Assembly (NCBI GenBank): GCA_019114345.1
Contig: DXFS01000081.1
Location: 1-37,200, forward strand
Length of the DNA: 37,200 bases
Direction: 5' to 3'
Origin: Candidatus Agathobaculum pullistercoris
GTDB lineage: Bacteria > Bacillota > Clostridia > Oscillospirales > Butyricicoccaceae
Below, piece after piece: positions 14,786 to 22,080 of this stretch (its first letter is position 1; each line of letters opens with the position of its first letter). Made by a program: the position numbers and the translations under genes. The notes beneath the pieces are model-generated. The model did no database searches. It was not told the DNA's origin and saw only the letters and a program-made list of their open reading frames with translations.

Positions 14786-16111
14786 TTATTTTTTGTCGCC
14801 ACGCTCGCGGATCACCATGCGCACCGGCGTTCCGGTCAGCCCAAATACCTCACGGATCTGGTTTTCCAGATACCGCTGGTACGAGAAGTGGAACAGGCGC
14901 GCGTCGTTGCAGAAGCACACGAAAGTCGGCGGGCAGGTGGATGCCTGCGTCATATAGAAGATGCGCAGGCGGCGCCCCTTGTCGGTCGGCGGCTGCACGC
15001 GTGCGGTCGCTTCCGCGAGAATGGAGTTCAGGCGTCCGGTCGGGATGCGCATGTGGTTCTGCTCATACACTTCTTTGATCAGTGCAAACAGCTTGTCCAC
15101 GCGCTGGCCGGTCTGCGCCGAGATAAACAGTACAGGCGCATACGGCATATACGCCAGGCCCTCGCGCACGCGCAGCGTGTATTCCTTCATGGTGGAGCCG
15201 TCCTTCTCGACGAGATCCCACTTGTTAACCACGATGATGCACGCCTTACCTGCGTTATGTGCCTCGCCGGCGACCTTGGTGTCCTGCTCAGTCACGCCCT
15301 CGGTCGCGTCGATCATGATGACGCACACATCCGCGCGCTCGACCGCAAGCAGCGAACGCATGACCGAGTATTTCTCGATCTTTTCGTCTACCTTGCTCTT
15401 TTTGCGGATGCCCGCGGTATCGATAAAGGTGAATTTTCCGTGCGCATTATCCAGATCGGCGTCCACGCTGTCGCGCGTCGTGCCTGCGACGTTTGAGACG
15501 ATCACACGCTCCTCGCCCAGTACGCGGTTGAGCAGGCTGGACTTGCCCACGTTCGGCTTGCCGATCAGGGCGACACGGATGCGCTCCTCTTTTTCTTCAT
15601 CCTCGTCCGCGGGCGGGAAATGTTCGTATGCTGCATCCAGCAGCTCGCCCATACCGTAGCCGTGCAGAGCAGAAATGCCGTACGGCTCACCCAGACCAAG
15701 GTTATAAAACTCGTAAAACTCCGGTTCGGGCGCACCCGGCTTGTCACATTTGTTGACCGCCAGCACGATCGGCTTGCCCGAGCGCAGCAACATCGCGGCA
15801 ACGTCCTGATCCGCCGCGGTGATGCCCGTGCGCAGGTCGGTGATGAAGATGATCACGTCCGCGTGCGAGATCGCGGTCTCCGCCTGAAAGCGCATGAACT
15901 GCAGGATCTCATTGTCGTTGTTCGGCTCGATGCCGCCGGTATCAATGATGGTAAAGTCGCGGCCGCGCCAGTCGCTCTCCGCGTACAGGCGGTCGCGCGT
16001 TACACCGGGCGTGTCCTCCACAATGGACAGGCGTTTGCCCGCCAGTCGGTTGAACAGCTGGCTTTTGCCGACGTTCGGCCGTCCTACGATGGCCACAATC
16101 GGTTTTGGCAT
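14786..16111 (-). CDS. der: Ribosome-assembly GTPase Der (EngA)
   Basis: Der has two tandem GTPase domains and a KH-like domain and is essential for 50S subunit maturation. In the 441-aa protein the first G domain shows GRPNVGKSQLFNRL (residues 10-23), DTPGVTRDR, DTGG and NKCD. The second, from about residue 178, shows GKPNVGKSSLLNR, VAGTTRDS, DTAGIRKKSKV and NKWD. The C-terminal part from about residue 355 ends in FCNDARLFHFSYQRYLENQI, typical of the KH domain, with a short basic tail. AAGGAGGG lies 6 bases before the ATG. It follows the DUF512 gene by 29 bases, and plsY follows. This order is widely kept in Clostridia. Confidence 0.98.
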   Translation of the reverse strand: MPKPIVAIVGRPNVGKSQLFNRLAGKRLSIVEDTPGVTRDRLYAESDWRGRDFTIIDTGGIEPNNDNEILQFMRFQAETAISHADVIIFITDLRTGITAADQDVAAMLLRSGKPIVLAVNKCDKPGAPEPEFYEFYNLGLGEPYGISALHGYGMGELLDAAYEHFPPADEDEEKEERIRVALIGKPNVGKSSLLNRVLGEERVIVSNVAGTTRDSVDADLDNAHGKFTFIDTAGIRKKSKVDEKIEKYSVMRSLLAVERADVCVIMIDATEGVTEQDTKVAGEAHNAGKACIIVVNKWDLVEKDGSTMKEYTLRVREGLAYMPYAPVLFISAQTGQRVDKLFALIKEVYEQNHMRIPTGRLNSILAEATARVQPPTDKGRRLRIFYMTQASTCPPTFVCFCNDARLFHFSYQRYLENQIREVFGLTGTPVRMVIRERGDKK

Positions 16112-16140
16112 ATTGTATTCCCTCCTTTTGTCGTTGGGGG

Positions 16141-17445
16141 TCAGTCTTCAAAAATCTTCGCCAGCAGGTCTGCACCGTCGATCTCGACCGGCACAAGCGG
16201 CACGCCGATGGCGTCCGACACCTGTTGCGGAGTATAGTCGTCCAGAAATACGTCGCCGCCGTCGCGCAGCATGTTAGCGGAAATGAGCACGCGCTCGCCC
16301 AGATCGCGGCCCTTGAGTTGTGCGACCAGGTCCTGCCCGGTGATCAGCCCTGCGACCGAAACCAGTTCGCCAAAGAAATCGTTGCGGATGGTGACAACTT
16401 TTCCCTTTAGATTATCGCATTTTGCAGCCGCCTCGTCAAGCAGGACTGCAAGCGACGGGCCCGCAGCCGCACCGGTCGCGATTGTAAACGGACGCGCGGT
16501 GCGGCCCGCGTAATCGGGCAGCGCCAGCTGGAATTCCTCCATAAACAGCGGCAGCATGCCGATGCCGTTTTCAAACTGGGTGAAGTCCTCGTAATACTCG
16601 GTCTCCGGCAGCGGGCGCTCCGCCTTGAGGTACAGCTCATCCCCGCACCAAACCAGACGGGTGCCGAACTCGCGCAGGCATTGCTCTGCGAACGGCTCAA
16701 CGATATCGAGGATGGCCTCAGCCGCAGGCTTATCGGTCGGCTCGAGCGGATATAGGCCCTCGCGGTGACGCGTCATGCCAAAGGGCACAACCGAGATGGT
16801 GTTCACTGCCGGATACAGTTTTTTCAAGTCGTGCAGCGAGCGTTTGAGCTCGTCGCCGTCGTTGAGCCCCTTGCACACAACCAGCTGGCAGTTCATTGTG
16901 ATGCCGCCTTCCGCAAAGCGGTCCATGATTTTCAATGCTTCGCCCGCGCGCCTGTTTTGCAGCATTTTAACACGCAGCTCCGGGTTGGTCGTCTGCACCG
17001 AGATATTGACCGGCGAGATATGCATGCGCAGGATGCGGTCCACGTCCGCCTCGGACAGATTGGTCATGGAAATATAGTTGCCCATCAGGAAGGACATACG
17101 CGCGTCGTCGTCCTTGACATACAGGGTTTTGCGCATCCCCTTCGGCAGCTGGTCGATAAAGCAGAACACGCATTTGTTCGAGCACTGCTTCATGCCGTCC
17201 ATCAAATAGTGCTCAAAATTCAAGCCGAGCGGCTCCCCTTCGCGCTTGCGCACGCGCACCTCACGGACAGTCTCCCCGTCCTGCTCGAGGACTTTGAGCG
17301 TCAGGCGTGCGTCATAGCTGTAAAACTTGTAGTCCAGCACATCCCGGATTGCGGTGCCGTCGATCTGCAGCAGGGTCTCCCCCGCCGCAAGCCCCGCTCG
17401 GGCCGCCGGGCTGCCCTCGTCCACACTGATGATTTTCGACGCCAT
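16141..17445 (-). CDS. DUF512-family PDZ/radical-SAM-like iron-sulfur protein
   Basis: A 434-aa protein of the DUF512 family. The N-terminus is a PDZ-like domain (VDEGSPAARAGLAAGETLLQ). Next is a cysteine motif C88-x3-C92-x2-C95 (QCSNKCVFCFIDQLPKGMR), the 4Fe-4S spacing of radical SAM enzymes, then a barrel-like region (FLMGNYISMTNL, ISPVNISVQTTNP, MNCQLVVCKGLNDG). The C-terminal DUF512 part contains FTIATGAAAGPSL and LISANMLRDGGDVFLDD. No reaction has been assigned to my knowledge. Its constant place before der suggests a role in translation or ribosome function, but that is only context. AGGGAGGG lies 6 bases before the ATG. No convincing promoter is visible, although two terminators precede the gene. 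Confidence 0.93.
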   Translation of the reverse strand: MASKIISVDEGSPAARAGLAAGETLLQIDGTAIRDVLDYKFYSYDARLTLKVLEQDGETVREVRVRKREGEPLGLNFEHYLMDGMKQCSNKCVFCFIDQLPKGMRKTLYVKDDDARMSFLMGNYISMTNLSEADVDRILRMHISPVNISVQTTNPELRVKMLQNRRAGEALKIMDRFAEGGITMNCQLVVCKGLNDGDELKRSLHDLKKLYPAVNTISVVPFGMTRHREGLYPLEPTDKPAAEAILDIVEPFAEQCLREFGTRLVWCGDELYLKAERPLPETEYYEDFTQFENGIGMLPLFMEEFQLALPDYAGRTARPFTIATGAAAGPSLAVLLDEAAAKCDNLKGKVVTIRNDFFGELVSVAGLITGQDLVAQLKGRDLGERVLISANMLRDGGDVFLDDYTPQQVSDAIGVPLVPVEIDGADLLAKIFED

Positions 17446-17504
17446 TGCGCGCCCTCCCTTCTGTGATTCGCAGACTCCCGCGTCTTTGCGCGGTTATTCA
17501 ATAG

Positions 17505-17539
17505 AAAAAGCGGCTGACGCGAAGCAGAAGCCGTTTTTT
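17505..17539. terminator. Second terminator-like hairpin upstream of DUF512
   Basis: AAAAAGCGGCT and AGCCGTTTTTT pair over 11 positions with one G-U, around a 13-base loop, giving T-runs on both strands. It would stop transcripts reaching DUF512 from rpmF. Confidence 0.5.
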
Positions 17540-17540
17540 C

Positions 17541-17678
17541 ATCAAAACGCAGGGCGTGTACCTGCGTTTTGATACCAATCGCGCAAAAAGTTTCTCCGGA
17601 ACTTTTCTGCGCCCCGGATGTGTCCGCGCTCTGCGCGGCACATCCTCTTCGTTTGGGCCGCTTGCGGTCCAAACGAAG
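17541..17678. repeat. Array of four adjacent palindromes (REP/BIME-like or structured RNA)
   Basis: Four hairpins stand nearly end to end. (1) 17541-17573, a perfect 13-bp stem ATCAAAACGCAGG with a 7-base loop. (2) 17581-17612, arms GCGCA-AAAAGTT / AACTTTT-C-TGCGC. (3) 17616-17645, arms GGATGTG-T-CCGCGC / GCGCGG-CACATCC. (4) 17647-17678, a 14-bp stem from CTTCGTTTGG inward with loop CTTG. Gaps are 1-7 bases. Such clustering is far beyond a terminator and suggests a dispersed palindromic element or a structured RNA. Copy number elsewhere cannot be judged from one window. Confidence 0.7.
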
Positions 17679-17685
17679 CGAAGTC

Positions 17686-17723
17686 AAAAAAAATGGAGAA
17701 GCCGTTCGCCGCCTTCTCCATTT
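17686..17723 (-). terminator. Strong rho-independent terminator of yceD-rpmF
   Basis: An 11-bp perfect stem (AAATGGAGAAG / CTTCTCCATTT, 11-base loop) is followed on the minus strand by an eight-T run (17686-17693). It begins 18 bases after the rpmF stop. Confidence 0.85.
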
Positions 17724-17741
17724 CCCTGTTCTTTTTTCGCC

Positions 17742-17924
17742 TTATACTTCCTTGGCGACAACCTGACGGCCGTTGTAGTAGCCGCAGTTTTTGCACATTC
17801 TGTGAGCCAGCTTCATCTCGCCGCACTGCGGGCACTTAACCATGCCGGGCAGGGAGAGCTTCCAGTGGGAGTTGCGGCGCTTGTCGCGACGGGCTTTGGA
17901 TACCTTTCTCTTCGGTACTGCCAT
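17742..17924 (-). CDS. rpmF: 50S ribosomal protein L32
   Basis: A 60-aa basic protein beginning [17 protein letters not shown] and carrying a four-cysteine zinc ribbon: C31-x2-C34 and C44-x2-C47 (CPQC, CKNC). This is the zinc-binding (C+) form of L32. AGGAGG precedes the ATG. It follows the yceD gene by 48 bases, the usual arrangement in bacteria, and is closed by a strong terminator. It is a component of the large ribosomal subunit. Confidence 0.98.
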   Translation of the reverse strand: MAVPKRKVSKARRDKRRNSHWKLSLPGMVKCPQCGEMKLAHRMCKNCGYYNGRQVVAKEV

Positions 17925-17972
17925 AGTGGATACACCTCCTACTCTTTCTTCATGTATTTTTATCTCTCATTT

Positions 17973-18485
17973 TTATTGTTCGCCCTCGTCCGATTTGAGC
18001 AGGGCGTGCAGCGCGGCAAATCGCGGATCGATCTGCTTTTTCTCACAGCCGCAGTCGGTCACATTGCGGTCGGCGCCGCAGTGCGGACAGAGGCCTTTGC
18101 AGTCCTCCTTGCACAGATAGGTCATCTGTACCTGCAGGATCAGTTCCGGCACCAATACGTCCGCAGGATCCACGCTGTCACCGGTCAGCACGAAAAGATC
18201 GTCCTCTTCCTCCGCCTCAGGGTCGTCCGTCAGGACGGTATCCGCTTCGGCTGTCAGCAGGATATCAAGCGGCTTGAGACAGCGTGCACAGGCTGTGGAA
18301 TAGATCGCCTTGATCGTTCCCCGGAGCCGCAATATGCCGCTTTCATTCGAAATCTCGCCGCTGATCTGGACAGGGCTTTGAAACGGCTTTGCACCATAAA
18401 GCGTTTCCTCCCGCAGATCAATCGTTTCACTGAACGGGACAGAGGCATGATGGGAAGCCGTTAATTGTTTCAAATCAATTTTCAT
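17973..18485 (-). CDS. yceD: YceD family protein (DUF177), rRNA accumulation/metal-binding
   Basis: A 170-aa DUF177 protein. The N-terminal beta-rich part is followed by ARCLKPL with a CxxC pair, an acidic linker (DDPEAEEEDDLF), and a Cys cluster CKEDCKGLCPHCGADR then CGC, which ends the conserved domain. Bacterial YceD and its plant relative are linked to 23S rRNA accumulation. The gene precedes rpmF in most bacteria, and the two are co-transcribed here from one near-consensus promoter at 18510-18539. The ATG is at 18483-18485 with GAGGTTGAC just upstream. Biochemical function is not firmly known. Confidence 0.93.
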   Translation of the reverse strand: MKIDLKQLTASHHASVPFSETIDLREETLYGAKPFQSPVQISGEISNESGILRLRGTIKAIYSTACARCLKPLDILLTAEADTVLTDDPEAEEEDDLFVLTGDSVDPADVLVPELILQVQMTYLCKEDCKGLCPHCGADRNVTDCGCEKKQIDPRFAALHALLKSDEGEQ

Positions 18486-18509
18486 GTCAACCTCACATGG
18501 TACTAAGAT

Positions 18510-18539
18510 AGTATACTACAAGTAATCAGCCTTTGTCAA
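18510..18539 (-). promoter_or_regulatory. Promoter of yceD-rpmF
   Basis: The minus strand has a perfect TTGACA (18534-18539), an 18-base spacer and TATACT (18510-18515), about 25 bases before the yceD start. It is one of the strongest sites in the window, fitting a ribosomal protein operon. Confidence 0.85.
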
Positions 18540-18617
18540 CCAAAAAATGCAGCGAAATCCGCATTTTCCGGGGCAGGCAGCAGCGTGCTCTCCCTTCCCT
18601 TTTGCGGCAAAATACGG

Positions 18618-18623
18618 TATACT
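18618..18623 (+). promoter_or_regulatory. Possible -10 element for the pseudouridine synthase gene
   Basis: TATACT lies 43 bases before the TTG start on the plus strand. No good -35 hexamer stands 16-18 bases upstream, so this is weak. Confidence 0.3.
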
Positions 18624-18665
18624 GGATGCACGTCAAAATCAAATCTGAGAAGAGGAACCTCTGCC

Positions 18666-19634
18666 TTGAGAGAATATTATATCACAAAAAACGACAGCGG
18701 ACAACGGCTGAACAAATTTCTGGAAAAGGCCGTGCCGCTTCTGCCCGGCGGTATGATGCACAAATACCTGCGACTCAAGCGAATCAAGGTCAACGGTAAA
18801 CGCACTGAGTCCGCCTATCGGCTGTGCGAAGGCGACAAAGTGCAGCTCTACCTTAACGACGAGTATTTCGATGCGCCGCGCGAGGAAGAGGCCTTCCGCC
18901 GCATCCAAACGCCGCAGCTGCGCATTGTATATGAGGACGAGAATATCCTGCTTGCGGACAAAGCACCCGGCATGGTCGTCCACACGGACGAGCACGGCGA
19001 TGCAAATACCCTGATCGCTCATATCCAGGCCTATCTGTACCAGTCCGGCGCATGGGACCCGGACGACGCGGCTTCGTTTGCGCCTGCGCTGTGCAACCGT
19101 ATCGACCGCAACACCGGCGGCATCGTCATCGCCGCCAAAACCGCAGAGGCGCTGCGTATCCTCAACGACAAAATCAAGGACCGTGAGCTGGAAAAGCGTT
19201 ACCTGTGCATTGTCCACGGCCGCCCCAAGCCGGCCGAGGGGCTGATCGAAAACTACCTGCGCCGCGACGAAAAGCGCAAGCAGGTCACGCTGCACAAAAC
19301 CCGCGTCCCCGGCGCAAAGACTGCGCGCACACGTTACCACACGCTCGCCACACAGGGAAAGCTGTCTCTTGTGGAATGCGAGCTGCTGACCGGGCGCACC
19401 CACCAGATCCGCGCGCATATGGCTTCTATAGGCTGTCCCCTGCTGGGCGACGGCAAATACGGCACCAATGAATTGAACCGTCCCTATGGCGAGACCGGAC
19501 AGGCGCTGTATGCCTACCGCCTCACCTTCCGCTTTGCGCAGGATGCGGGCGCGCTGGGTTATCTGAACGGAAAAACCTTCACCGTACGCGACATCCCGTT
19601 TGTCAAAAAATATTTCCCCGCTTTCGGGCTGTGA
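18666..19634 (+). CDS. RluA-family pseudouridine synthase (RluC/RluD-like)
   Basis: It converts specific uridines of 23S rRNA or tRNA into pseudouridine. Starting at TTG 18666-18668, the protein is 322 aa, typical for RluC/RluD. Longer frames to the left lack family sequence. Residues 10-65 form an S4 RNA-binding domain (SGQRLNKFLEKAVP, KRIKVNGKR). The catalytic motif reads NRIDRNTGGIVIAAKT with Asp147 kept, where HRLDRDTSG is usual. KRYLCIVHGRP, LLTGRTHQIRAHMA and GCPLLGDGKYG complete the fold. A GAGG lies 10 bases before the TTG. It is divergent from yceD and ends in a strong terminator. The substrate uridine cannot be assigned. Confidence 0.93.
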   Translation: MREYYITKNDSGQRLNKFLEKAVPLLPGGMMHKYLRLKRIKVNGKRTESAYRLCEGDKVQLYLNDEYFDAPREEEAFRRIQTPQLRIVYEDENILLADKAPGMVVHTDEHGDANTLIAHIQAYLYQSGAWDPDDAASFAPALCNRIDRNTGGIVIAAKTAEALRILNDKIKDRELEKRYLCIVHGRPKPAEGLIENYLRRDEKRKQVTLHKTRVPGAKTARTRYHTLATQGKLSLVECELLTGRTHQIRAHMASIGCPLLGDGKYGTNELNRPYGETGQALYAYRLTFRFAQDAGALGYLNGKTFTVRDIPFVKKYFPAFGL

Positions 19635-19640
19635 TGCAGC

Positions 19641-19678
19641 AAGGGCGCAGAAACCGCTCCGGTTCCTGCGCCCTTTTT
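19641..19678 (+). terminator. Terminator of the pseudouridine synthase gene
   Basis: Outer 8-bp GGGCGCAG / CTGCGCCC and inner AACCG / CGGTT stems separated by one mismatch, loop CTC, then TTTTT. It lies 6 bases after the stop and directly before the end of the convergent gene. Confidence 0.85.
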
Positions 19679-19679
19679 G

Positions 19680-20069
19680 TTACAGGATCTGCATGAGCAG
19701 CAGGCCGCAGCCGAGTACACCAAGTCCCGCCAGCGCAAAAATCGTACCGATCACACAGTTTATGATCTGGCCGGTTCTTTCAAGATAGGATTGGCTCGGC
19801 TTGCTGATATTATATCGCACATCGCATTCTTTTCCCAAACGAAAAATGCCGTTGCCCGTCCAGCCCGTGCTTTTGGCATATCGGATCCCATCGACAACAT
19901 AGGTATAGGATGCGCGCGTCGGCTGGTTTCCGGTCCCGATCCCCCGCTGGATCTGTGTCATGATCCCTTTGGTCCTGCCTTTGCACCGGATGAATTTGAT
20001 ATACCGCGGAACACAGAATAAAAGCCCTACTGCCAGAAATGAAAACCCAACAATCCAGACCGCAACCAT
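19680..20069 (-). CDS. Small two-helix membrane protein, DUF3592-like
   Basis: A 129-aa protein with a hydrophobic helix at residues 3-20 (VWIVGFSFLAVGLLF) and another at about 104-127 (CVIGTIFALAGLGVLGCGLLL), with a small domain of about 80 residues between. The middle reads ASYTYVVDGIRYAKS, GNGIFRLGKECDVRYN, then SKPSQSYLE. This is the pattern of DUF3592 proteins (a beta domain with a Y-x-V-x-G-x-x-Y strand and a VxYNPxxPxxS-like end, flanked by helices). GGGAGGGG precedes the ATG, and a very good promoter lies at 20115-20143. It is a single-gene unit. Function is unknown; the domain call is by eye only. Confidence 0.75.
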   Translation of the reverse strand: MVAVWIVGFSFLAVGLLFCVPRYIKFIRCKGRTKGIMTQIQRGIGTGNQPTRASYTYVVDGIRYAKSTGWTGNGIFRLGKECDVRYNISKPSQSYLERTGQIINCVIGTIFALAGLGVLGCGLLLMQIL

Positions 20070-20114
20070 ACCATCCCCTCCCTTAACGCCTGTTCCGGCA
20101 AGGCATCTGTATCA

Positions 20115-20143
20115 AGCATAGCATCGCATTGTCTTCCGGTCAA
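20115..20143 (-). promoter_or_regulatory. Promoter of the DUF3592-like gene
   Basis: The minus strand has TTGACC (20138-20143), a 17-base spacer ending in TGC, and TATGCT (20115-20120): a near-consensus -35 with an extended -10. Confidence 0.8.
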
Positions 20144-20162
20144 GCGGCATCCTGTGCACGTA

Positions 20163-20198
20163 AAAGAGGCGGCATGGCTCATGCCATGCCGCCTCTTT
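20163..20198 (-). terminator. Terminator of the polysaccharide deacetylase gene
   Basis: A perfect 16-bp stem (AAAGAGGCGGCATGGC and its complement, 4-base loop) is followed on the minus strand by a short T4 run, 23 bases after the deacetylase stop. Confidence 0.8.
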
Positions 20199-20221
20199 GA
20201 AAACACGGATGCATCCGCATC

Positions 20222-21985
20222 TCATTTAATATTCGTGTATACCTGGCCGGGTTCCAGCGAAACGCCCTTGACCGCCGCCAGCTCGGAGACAGTTACAAAC
20301 GCGTATGTCTTATCCGTCCTGCTCTGCAACTCATCGATCGCCGCAAGAACCCCTTCGATTGTGCCGGAATACAAATCGTGCATCAGTACAATCGAGCCGT
20401 CCTCTACCTGATCCAGAATATTCTGCTTCACACTCTGCGGATCGGTTTTCGTCTTCCAGTCCAAGGTGTCCACATCCCAGTTGATGATCGGAAGCCCCAG
20501 CTCCTTCATCACCGACTGGACCTTGTCATCATACGAACCGCCAACCGGACGCATTACGGTCGGCCGCGCGCCGCAGTACTGCTCAATCAGCTGGCTGTTG
20601 GACTCGATCTCCTCGCGGATCCTGTCCTCACTCAGGGCAGGCAGCATTTCCATCGGATGGTTCATCGTATGGTTGCCCAGCTCGTGTCCTTCTGCCAGAT
20701 AGCGGGCGCAGTGCGAGTGGAAATCCTTCAGACGGTAGCCGCACATAAAGAACGTAGCATGCACACCTCGTTCTTTCAGGCCATCAAGAAGCGTCGCTGT
20801 CATTCCGTCCGGATATCCGTCCTTGGCGCCGGTCGGACCGTCATCAAAGGTCAGCGCCACATAAACGTCTGCATCCGGAATATTTTCACCGATCGCCTGC
20901 GTTAAACCACCCGTCAGGGTATTCAGATGCGCTTTCTGGCTGTCAAAACCATTCAGGTCCATGTCGGTAAAAGCATAGCTGCCTTCTCCCAGGTCGGTAT
21001 AGTGCTTACCCGTCAACGCCGCAAACAGCTGCGCTGACACGTAGAACCTGCCTTTTTCATCATCCTGGTAAACTTTGATTTCATCGCCTTTGACGCGGTC
21101 GCCGTTGACATTCGTTTTGCCATTCGTCCGTACGGTAGAGGTCATACCATTATACTCAACCGTCCATTCTTCCTTACCGTCAAAGGATGCGCTTCCGCCA
21201 AGCGCTGCCATAGCTGCTTTCAGTGGGATATACCGCGTGCCGTCAACCTCGATTGCAGCGCTGCCGCGCTTGCCCGTCTCCTCAGCCATTTCTTTCGCCT
21301 GGCCGCCCGCAAGAATGAGTTTGTCCGAATCGGTACGCATGAGTATGCTGCCTGTTACAACCTGCGATTCGGATGGCCCGAGCACTTTCAGGGCTTCCTC
21401 CGTTATCTTGCTCATTTTTTTATCGTCCAACGCTTTCTTTGACTGGGATACAATAATCAGGTCGCCCTGCTCTGCACCCACTTCTCCAACCTGCCAGGAG
21501 AATGCCTGGCATACATCCCGTACCGGGACGTAGGTAACACCCTCTTTTGTTTCCGGTGCCGCAGACAGCGTTTGATCCTGCCCATTATAAGTCAGAACCG
21601 TGCTGCCCACCTTTAGGTTCGCAGTATCATCTTTATAAGTGACTGAGGCAGTTGTTCCTGCGCTGTCCCAGGTCAATTCCAGCCCCAGATTGGTACACAA
21701 CGAGTCGATTGGGACGAAGGCAGTGCTGCCTCCATTGCGGTAGGGCGCAGCACCAAGATCGACCGCTTTTCCGTCCTGACAGGCACGGCTGTTATCGATC
21801 TGATATACCAGCTGATTTTGATCCCCACCGAAAATCGCACTGGAAATACCCTTTACAATGTGAAACGCGACCGGCACCGCAACAATGATCACCAGAATCA
21901 ACGCAATCAGCACCCCATAATGGCTGTTGCGGCGGCGACGACGATGGCGCCGGTATGTGGACCGGTACGCCGACCGATATGGCAT
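20222..21985 (-). CDS. Membrane-anchored polysaccharide deacetylase with copper-amine-oxidase-like N-terminal domains
   Basis: A 587-aa protein in three parts. A very basic cytoplasmic head (YRRHRRRRR) precedes one membrane helix at about 25-45. Residues 60-300 hold stalk domains of the copper amine oxidase N-terminal type (TAFVPIDSLCTNLGLELTWD, TYVPVRDVCQAFSW, RYIPLKAAMAALGG), which often sit in clostridial wall proteins. From 375 there is a NodB deacetylase: TFDDGP (D381, D382), HELGNHTMNH (H439, H443), MRPVGG (R479), NWDVDTLDW (D504) and IVLMHD (H536). All catalytic and metal residues are present. It probably removes N-acetyl groups from peptidoglycan or another surface glycan, outside the membrane. 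Single gene with its own promoter and terminator. Confidence 0.92.
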   Translation of the reverse strand: MPYRSAYRSTYRRHRRRRRNSHYGVLIALILVIIVAVPVAFHIVKGISSAIFGGDQNQLVYQIDNSRACQDGKAVDLGAAPYRNGGSTAFVPIDSLCTNLGLELTWDSAGTTASVTYKDDTANLKVGSTVLTYNGQDQTLSAAPETKEGVTYVPVRDVCQAFSWQVGEVGAEQGDLIIVSQSKKALDDKKMSKITEEALKVLGPSESQVVTGSILMRTDSDKLILAGGQAKEMAEETGKRGSAAIEVDGTRYIPLKAAMAALGGSASFDGKEEWTVEYNGMTSTVRTNGKTNVNGDRVKGDEIKVYQDDEKGRFYVSAQLFAALTGKHYTDLGEGSYAFTDMDLNGFDSQKAHLNTLTGGLTQAIGENIPDADVYVALTFDDGPTGAKDGYPDGMTATLLDGLKERGVHATFFMCGYRLKDFHSHCARYLAEGHELGNHTMNHPMEMLPALSEDRIREEIESNSQLIEQYCGARPTVMRPVGGSYDDKVQSVMKELGLPIINWDVDTLDWKTKTDPQSVKQNILDQVEDGSIVLMHDLYSGTIEGVLAAIDELQSRTDKTYAFVTVSELAAVKGVSLEPGQVYTNIK

Positions 21986-22040
21986 TTTCCGTTCATTCCT
22001 TCCTACTTTTATTGATAGAATATCTTTTATCTATTGATAC

Positions 22041-22049
22041 ATTATAGCA
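22041..22049 (-). promoter_or_regulatory. Extended -10 promoter of the deacetylase gene
   Basis: The minus strand reads TGCTATAAT, a perfect -10 with TGn. It sits in an A/T-rich stretch; the -35 is poor. The leader of about 50 bases contains two copies of TATTGATA on the plus strand. Confidence 0.6.
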
Positions 22050-22080
22050 TCTTTCTTCAGAAAATAAAGTTACAGTACTG

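Larger units (their letters stand above)
17446..17741. other. Gene-free region made of consecutive stem-loops
   Basis: No credible gene lies here. From 17505 to 17723 the sequence folds into six successive hairpins: 17505-17539, 17541-17573, 17581-17612, 17616-17645, 17647-17678 and 17691-17723. The outer two have T-runs and act as terminators. The four inner ones have no T-run and are described separately. The remainder (17446-17504) should hold the DUF512 promoter, but I find no clear match. Confidence 0.8.

Noticed and set aside
17301..17687. Small minus-strand frame over the palindrome island
   Set aside because: It only spans inverted repeats and overlaps DUF512 out of frame; no ribosome site or conserved sequence.
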